Below, piece by piece: positions 6,203-9,181 of a DNA stretch of 9,181 nt. The notes beneath the pieces were generated by a model. The model searched no databases and had not been told where the DNA came from. It was given only the letters and a program-made list of their open reading frames with translations. The first letter of the stretch is position 1. Each line of letters begins with the position of its first letter. The DNA is from BOG-908 sp964247675 (GTDB lineage: Bacteria; Pseudomonadota; Alphaproteobacteria; Acetobacterales; Acetobacteraceae), in contig CAXTVW010000141.1 of the NCBI GenBank assembly GCA_964247675.1, forward strand, positions 1-9,181, read 5' to 3'. The position numbers and the translations under genes are program-made.

Positions 6203-7078
6203 ATGCGCTACGTGCTGACCCTGGTGGCCGACAGAGAGCGCACGAACCTGACCCAGGCCACCATCGACCGGGTGCGCGAAGCCGCCGGCGGCCGCACTCC
6301 GCTCATCCTCTCCCCGGGCGAGGCGGCCGACATACCGGGCGTGCCCGCCGACGACCTGGCGCCTGCCCGCGCGGCGCTGGAAAATGCGCCGATCGACATC
6401 CTCGTCAGCCGCGAACGCGGGCGCGCCCGCCGCCTGCTGGTGGCCGACATGGACAGCACGATCGTCACCTCCGAAACACTGGACGAGCTCGCCGCCTACG
6501 CCGGTCTGAAGGAAAAGGTGGCAGAGATCACCCGCGCCAGCATGAACGGAGAGATCGATTTCCGCGAGGCCCTGCGCGCCCGGGTCGCCATGCTGCAGGG
6601 CCTGCCTCTCACCGCGCTGGAAGCTACCTGGGCAGGCGTGCGCCTGACCCCTGGGGCACACACGCTGGTCGCCACCATGCGCTCGTTTGGCGCCACCACC
6701 GCCCTGGTCTCCGGCGGATTCACCTTCTTCTCCCAACGCGTAGCGGCGCTCTGCGGCTTCGACCACGCCCGCGCCAACGTGCTGCTGGACGACGGCGAGC
6801 GCCTGACCGGCGCAGTGGCGGAACCGATCCTGGACCGCGATACCAAATTGGCCACGCTGCGCGCGCTGGCCCGCGACGGCGGGATACGCCGGCAAGACAC
6901 GCTCGCGGTGGGCGACGGGGCGAACGACCTGGCGATGCTGCGCGAGGCGGGGCTGGGGGTTGCGTTCCGCGCCAAGCCGGTGGTGGCGGCGGAGGTGGCA
7001 AACCGGGTGGATTTCGCGGATCTGCGGGCGCTGCTGTTTGCGCAAGGGCATCCGGTGAGTGTGTTTCGGGAGGGGTAG
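6203..7078 (+). CDS. serB: Phosphoserine phosphatase (HAD superfamily)
   Basis: Hydrolyses O-phospho-L-serine to serine, the last step of serine synthesis from 3-phosphoglycerate. The protein has 291 residues. All HAD motifs are present and ordered: DMDST at 82-86 (nucleophile Asp82, acid/base Asp84), SGG at 170-172, Lys215 as the motif III lysine, and GDGAND at 237-242. The cap segment includes EKVAEITRASMNGEIDFREALR (about 104-125), characteristic of SerB and bearing the substrate-binding Glu and Arg. The first 75 or so residues form a short N-terminal region replacing the ACT-like domain found in many SerB proteins. The ATG has GGAAGG seven bases upstream. The same frame stays open far upstream, antisense to miaA, but has no coding character there, so the start at 6203 is preferred. 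A repeat half-unit containing a hairpin begins a few bases after the TAG stop. Confidence 0.95.
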   Translation: MRYVLTLVADRERTNLTQATIDRVREAAGGRTPLILSPGEAADIPGVPADDLAPARAALENAPIDILVSRERGRARRLLVADMDSTIVTSETLDELAAYAGLKEKVAEITRASMNGEIDFREALRARVAMLQGLPLTALEATWAGVRLTPGAHTLVATMRSFGATTALVSGGFTFFSQRVAALCGFDHARANVLLDDGERLTGAVAEPILDRDTKLATLRALARDGGIRRQDTLAVGDGANDLAMLREAGLGVAFRAKPVVAAEVANRVDFADLRALLFAQGHPVSVFREG

Positions 7079-7084
7079 ACGGCG

Positions 7085-7140
7085 AGCAAGCAATTGTTTT
7101 TTGAAAAAACAATCAAAAAACCTTTGTCTGTGCTGTCGCC
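7085..7140 (+). repeat. Palindromic repeat half-unit, copy 3
   Basis: A single, diverged half-unit ending in the conserved GCTGTCGC block (7132-7139). The position of the nested hairpin is kept but its base pairs differ from the other copies: ATTGTTTTTT / AAAAAACAAT here, against CTTCTTTTTT / AAAAAAAGAAG elsewhere. Both sides of the stem changed together. Confidence 0.75.
7093..7113 (+). terminator. Possible serB terminator hairpin
   Basis: ATTGTTTTTT (7093-7102) is complementary to AAAAAACAAT (7104-7113), starting 14 bases after the serB stop. The stem is A/T-rich and is followed by CAAAAAACCTTTG rather than a clean U-run, so termination strength is doubtful. The call rests on position and on repeated use of the same structure behind other genes here. 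Confidence 0.4.
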
Positions 7141-7198
7141 GATCTTGCGGCTGCGTGCGTATTCTGTCGCCCTGTGTTTTTCCCCGGAGAGCTTGAGC

Positions 7199-7669
7199 AT
7201 GTCCAGGATCACGCTTCTGATTGGTGCGGTATTCCTGCTTGCGCTGGCGTTGGTCGTGGTTCTGGTTACCAGGCCGGGTACGACGAGCATGCCGCACGCA
7301 GCACCTGTGCCGCCGCCCGTGGCGGCGACAGCCAGCCCGGATATCGCAGACAGCGCACCCGCCAAGGACTCGACCGATCCCGTCATAACCGGGTTTGTTG
7401 CCAGCTTCCGGACTTCCAGTGTGTCCGCCTGTCAGAGAAGCTTGATGGCAACGTTGAACAGCCCTGATCCGGGCGTGGCTAACAAGGCAACAGTCATCTG
7501 CGGCTGTGCCAGCGATCGGGTCGTCGCCAGCCTGACGGTGGGAGACGTTCACGCGGCTACGTTAAGCGCCGTCAACGGCGACGCGAACAGCAACCCGACC
7601 TTCCAGGCCCTGAAGACCAAGTTTTCGGACGCGGTGAAAGAGTGCATGCTGGACAACCAGGCGCATTGA
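7199..7669 (+). CDS. Small membrane-anchored protein with four periplasmic cysteines, function unknown
   Basis: A 156-residue protein. Residues 1-3 are short and polar, and 4-23 form one strong hydrophobic segment (LLIGAVFLLALALVVVLV). Because it ends in TRPG with no clear signal peptidase site, it is probably an N-terminal anchor facing the periplasm. A Pro/Ala-rich linker (about 32-60) leads to a compact domain (about 61-156) with Cys78, Cys101, Cys103 and Cys149. The CGC pair at 101-103 and the two flanking cysteines could make two disulfides. The C-x-C spacing resembles small periplasmic proteins of unknown function, but I cannot name a family. The start at 7199 has GGAGA eight bases upstream. 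A longer in-frame ATG at 7094 lies inside the repeat after serB and is rejected. It may be a single-gene unit downstream of serB, with another repeat half-unit 36 bases after its stop. Third-position G/C is lower than in the housekeeping genes. Confidence 0.75.
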   Translation: MSRITLLIGAVFLLALALVVVLVTRPGTTSMPHAAPVPPPVAATASPDIADSAPAKDSTDPVITGFVASFRTSSVSACQRSLMATLNSPDPGVANKATVICGCASDRVVASLTVGDVHAATLSAVNGDANSNPTFQALKTKFSDAVKECMLDNQAH

Positions 7670-7705
7670 TCCGGAGTGAGGCGGACTCGCATCGTGGCGT
7701 TTTCA

Positions 7706-7770
7706 GGAAGCAAGAAAGGCCTTCTTTTTTGAAAAAAAGAAGCAAAAAACTTTTGGTTGTGCTGTCGCGG
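7706..7770. repeat. Palindromic repeat half-unit, copy 4 (left arm of a spaced inverted pair)
   Basis: Contains the full half-unit from GGCCTTC (7718) to CTTTTG (7755), then five variable bases and GCTGTCGCG (7761-7769). Bases 7718-7755 match the reverse complement of 8379-8416 at all 38 positions, and the GCTGTCGCG block also pairs with 8365-8373 at the same five-base spacing. It lies 36 bases after the stop of the four-cysteine gene. Confidence 0.9.
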
Positions 7771-7819
7771 ACTCTCTCCGACATGCCGTCGTTTCGAAAG
7801 GTCGCCCGCGCGGCTTACG

Positions 7820-8342
7820 TTACCGATCAACGATGTCTGCTGCCCAATCAGGAGGATCGGTCTTTGCGGTGTGACTCCATTGTTTCGAGACCCGACCAGT
7901 AACGACATCGTGCAGGACACAGCTTTGCTGGTCGTCAAAATGGCGAAGAGTTCTTGAACCTGTGTAGTAGGTCTCCTTCACGTCAAACGGACAGGCCGGC
8001 CGCGACATAGATGCTGTTGGGACCGCATTCGATGTGGTTCTGGCCTTCGGCTGATTCCTCTCGGTCCAACCGACAGTTACGCCATCTGAAGCAATCTGAA
8101 CTCTTTCGAACAGCGCTGATGTTTGCCAGCCGACACGAAGACGGTGCGTCCACCTGAAGAACGATGGCGAGCTTGCCACCTGCCTCGTTCGCCGATCTGA
8201 CCAGCCATAGATCGGGCTGCGCGTCTGCCGCTAAACAATGCGACGACAAGAAATAAAGGCAGGCAAGGAGCAACACGACTCCAAGGGTGGTTCTGACGTC
8301 GGGCCAAGCATTTGTTACGGCAGGCACCGTAAATGCTGTCAT
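7820..8342 (-). pseudogene. Possible frameshifted gene for a secreted protein, unknown family
   Basis: No single frame covers this stretch, but two overlapping minus-strand frames look like parts of one gene. The first (from ATG 8342, ending 7983) has a hydrophobic signal-like segment (LGVVLLLACLYFLSS) followed by ADAQPDLWLVRSANEAGG and KLAIVLQVDAPSSCRLANIS. The second is open from about 8179 to a stop at 7820. It continues plausibly from about 8115 as ALFERVQIASDGVTVGWTER and later YYTGSRTLRHFDDQQSCVL. A one-base change near 8115 would join them into a protein of about 173 residues. Third-position G/C is near 55 percent in the second part, far below the neighbours, so the DNA may be acquired. 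Counter-evidence: the first frame also reads fairly well near its end (ECGPNSIYVAAGLSV). The start has no proper ribosome-binding site (AGG directly abuts ATG). The remaining bases between 7771 and 8361 show nothing else I can call. Confidence 0.4.
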
Positions 8343-8361
8343 CCTACGCTGCGTTTCGACT

Positions 8362-8430
8362 CGGCGCGACAGCTGGATCAAAAGTTTTTTGCTTCTTTTT
8401 TTCAAAAAAGAAGGCCTTCCTTCCTTCCTT
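8362..8430. repeat. Palindromic repeat half-unit, copy 5 (right arm; follows dnaA)
   Basis: Inverted relative to copy 4, with 38 bp of perfect complementarity (8379-8416) plus the CGCGACAGC block at 8365-8373. On the minus strand it starts three bases after the dnaA stop and would place an A/T hairpin there, as behind serB, ilvN and the His-rich gene. Confidence 0.9.
8415..8430. repeat. Tetranucleotide tract (CCTT)4
   Basis: Four CCTT units, with a further CCT running into the dnaA stop codon. Other copies of the palindromic repeat lack the expansion at this edge. Changes in unit number would alter only the sequence after the stop. Confidence 0.8.
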
Positions 8431-8432
8431 CC

Positions 8433-9181
8433 TCAGCTTTCCAGAAGCTTCCGCAACAAATCCACATCCTCGGCCAAAACACTATCGCTTTGCATCAGCT
8501 CGGTAATCCGCGCGCAAGCGTGCATCACCGTGGTGTGGTCGCGATTGCCGAACTTCTTGCCGATCTCGGGCAGGGAGCTGCCCGTGAGCTGCTTGGCCAG
8601 GAACATCGCCACCTGCCGAGGCCGCGCCACCGCGCGGGCGCGGCGCGCGCTTACCATGTCGCCGGGCCGCATGTTGTAACGTTCGGCGACGCGGCGCTGG
8701 ATTTCGCCGATGGTCACCTTGTTGTTTTTGGGGTTGTTGAGGATGTCGCGCAGCAATTCCTGCGCGGTGTCCAGCGTGATCTTGCGGTCGAACAGGCCGG
8801 CATGGGCGATCAGGCGGTTCAGCGAGCCTTCCAGTTCACGCACGTTGGACGTGATCTTGCGCGCGAGGAACTCCAGCACGTTGGCCGGCACTTCGGCGCC
8901 GGCGCGTGTGGCTTTGGCCTCGAGTATGCTGATGCGCAGTTCGAAGGTTGTGGCGTGCAGGTCGGCGACCATGCCGCAACCCAGGCGCGTGCGCAGGCGG
9001 TCTTCCAGGCCGGAGAGATCCGAGGGTGATTTGTCGGCACTGACGACGATCTGCTTGCCGGCATCCACCAGCGCGTTGAACGTGTGGAAGAACTCTTCCT
9101 GTGTGTTGTCCTTGCCGATGAGGAACTGCAGGTCGTCGATCATCAGCACGTCGACCGAGCGCAGGTGGTCCTTGAACTCGA
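8433..9181 (-). CDS. dnaA: Chromosomal replication initiator protein DnaA (C-terminal 248 residues; gene runs off the window end)
   Basis: DnaA binds DnaA boxes at oriC as an ATP-driven oligomer and opens the duplex. The visible part begins late in the AAA+ domain. Walker B VLMIDDLQFL is within the first 20 visible residues, then sensor 1 (IVVSADKSPSDL), box VII with the arginine finger (EDRLRTRLGCGMVADL), and sensor 2 (ITSNVRELEGSLNRL). Domain IV carries ARPRQVAMFLAKQLTGSSLPEI followed by the signature GNRDHTTVMHACARI, which reads specific bases of the DnaA box. The protein ends LLRKLLES, a normal C-terminus. GNRDHTTV is GRDHTTV with one extra Asn before the Arg, a variant I believe is common in alphaproteobacteria. 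The promoter and start are outside the window. No DnaA-box cluster is evident nearby, so this is not shown to be the origin. A repeat half-unit follows the stop by three bases. Confidence 0.97.
   Translation of the reverse strand, partial: EFKDHLRSVDVLMIDDLQFLIGKDNTQEEFFHTFNALVDAGKQIVVSADKSPSDLSGLEDRLRTRLGCGMVADLHATTFELRISILEAKATRAGAEVPANVLEFLARKITSNVRELEGSLNRLIAHAGLFDRKITLDTAQELLRDILNNPKNNKVTIGEIQRRVAERYNMRPGDMVSARRARAVARPRQVAMFLAKQLTGSSLPEIGKKFGNRDHTTVMHACARITELMQSDSVLAEDVDLLRKLLES

Noticed and set aside
6170..7552. A 460-residue minus-strand open frame
   Set aside because: It lies opposite serB, which carries every HAD motif, and opposite the four-cysteine gene. The composition is shadow-like.
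8363..9181. Possible replication origin beside dnaA
   Set aside because: Only the 3' side of dnaA is in the window, and I found no cluster of TTATNCACA-type boxes or an A/T-rich unwinding region apart from the repeat.

Overview
The window reads as chromosomal DNA of a GC-rich alphaproteobacterium, most likely a member of the Acetobacteraceae. This rests on the protein sequences and on several copies of an A/T-rich palindromic intergenic repeat that I associate from memory with acetic acid bacteria. No 16S or other decisive marker is present, so the genus is left open.

Layout, left to right. Positions 1-5145 carry a branched-chain amino acid block, all on the minus strand. In transcription order it is ilvB and ilvN (acetolactate synthase large and small subunits, sharing one base at an overlapping stop/start), a large palindromic repeat, ilvC (ketol-acid reductoisomerase), a small secreted His/Thr-rich protein, a second palindromic repeat, and leuA (2-isopropylmalate synthase, cut by the window start). 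IlvBN and IlvC give the first two committed steps of valine and isoleucine synthesis. LeuA draws 2-ketoisovalerate from the valine branch into leucine.

leuA has a possible attenuation-type leader of about 116 nt. It contains a good promoter, a 14-residue mini-ORF that would start at the predicted transcription start, and two hairpins, the first of which contains the mini-ORF stop codon. miaA (tRNA dimethylallyltransferase) follows upstream of ilvB on the minus strand. serB (phosphoserine phosphatase) is divergent from miaA across only 36 bp.

From 7079 to 8432 the DNA is more accessory in character: a small membrane-anchored four-cysteine protein on the plus strand, then a lower-GC stretch holding a probable frameshifted secreted-protein gene. 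That stretch lies between two inverted half-copies of the repeat with 38 bp of perfect identity. The window ends in the C-terminal half of dnaA (minus strand).

The repeat family is the main non-coding theme. There are seven half-units at five sites, five of them directly behind a stop codon. They form hairpins, some with compensatory base changes, which suggests they act as transcription terminators or mRNA 3'-end structures. I found no CRISPR array, tRNA, rRNA, integrase or transposase.
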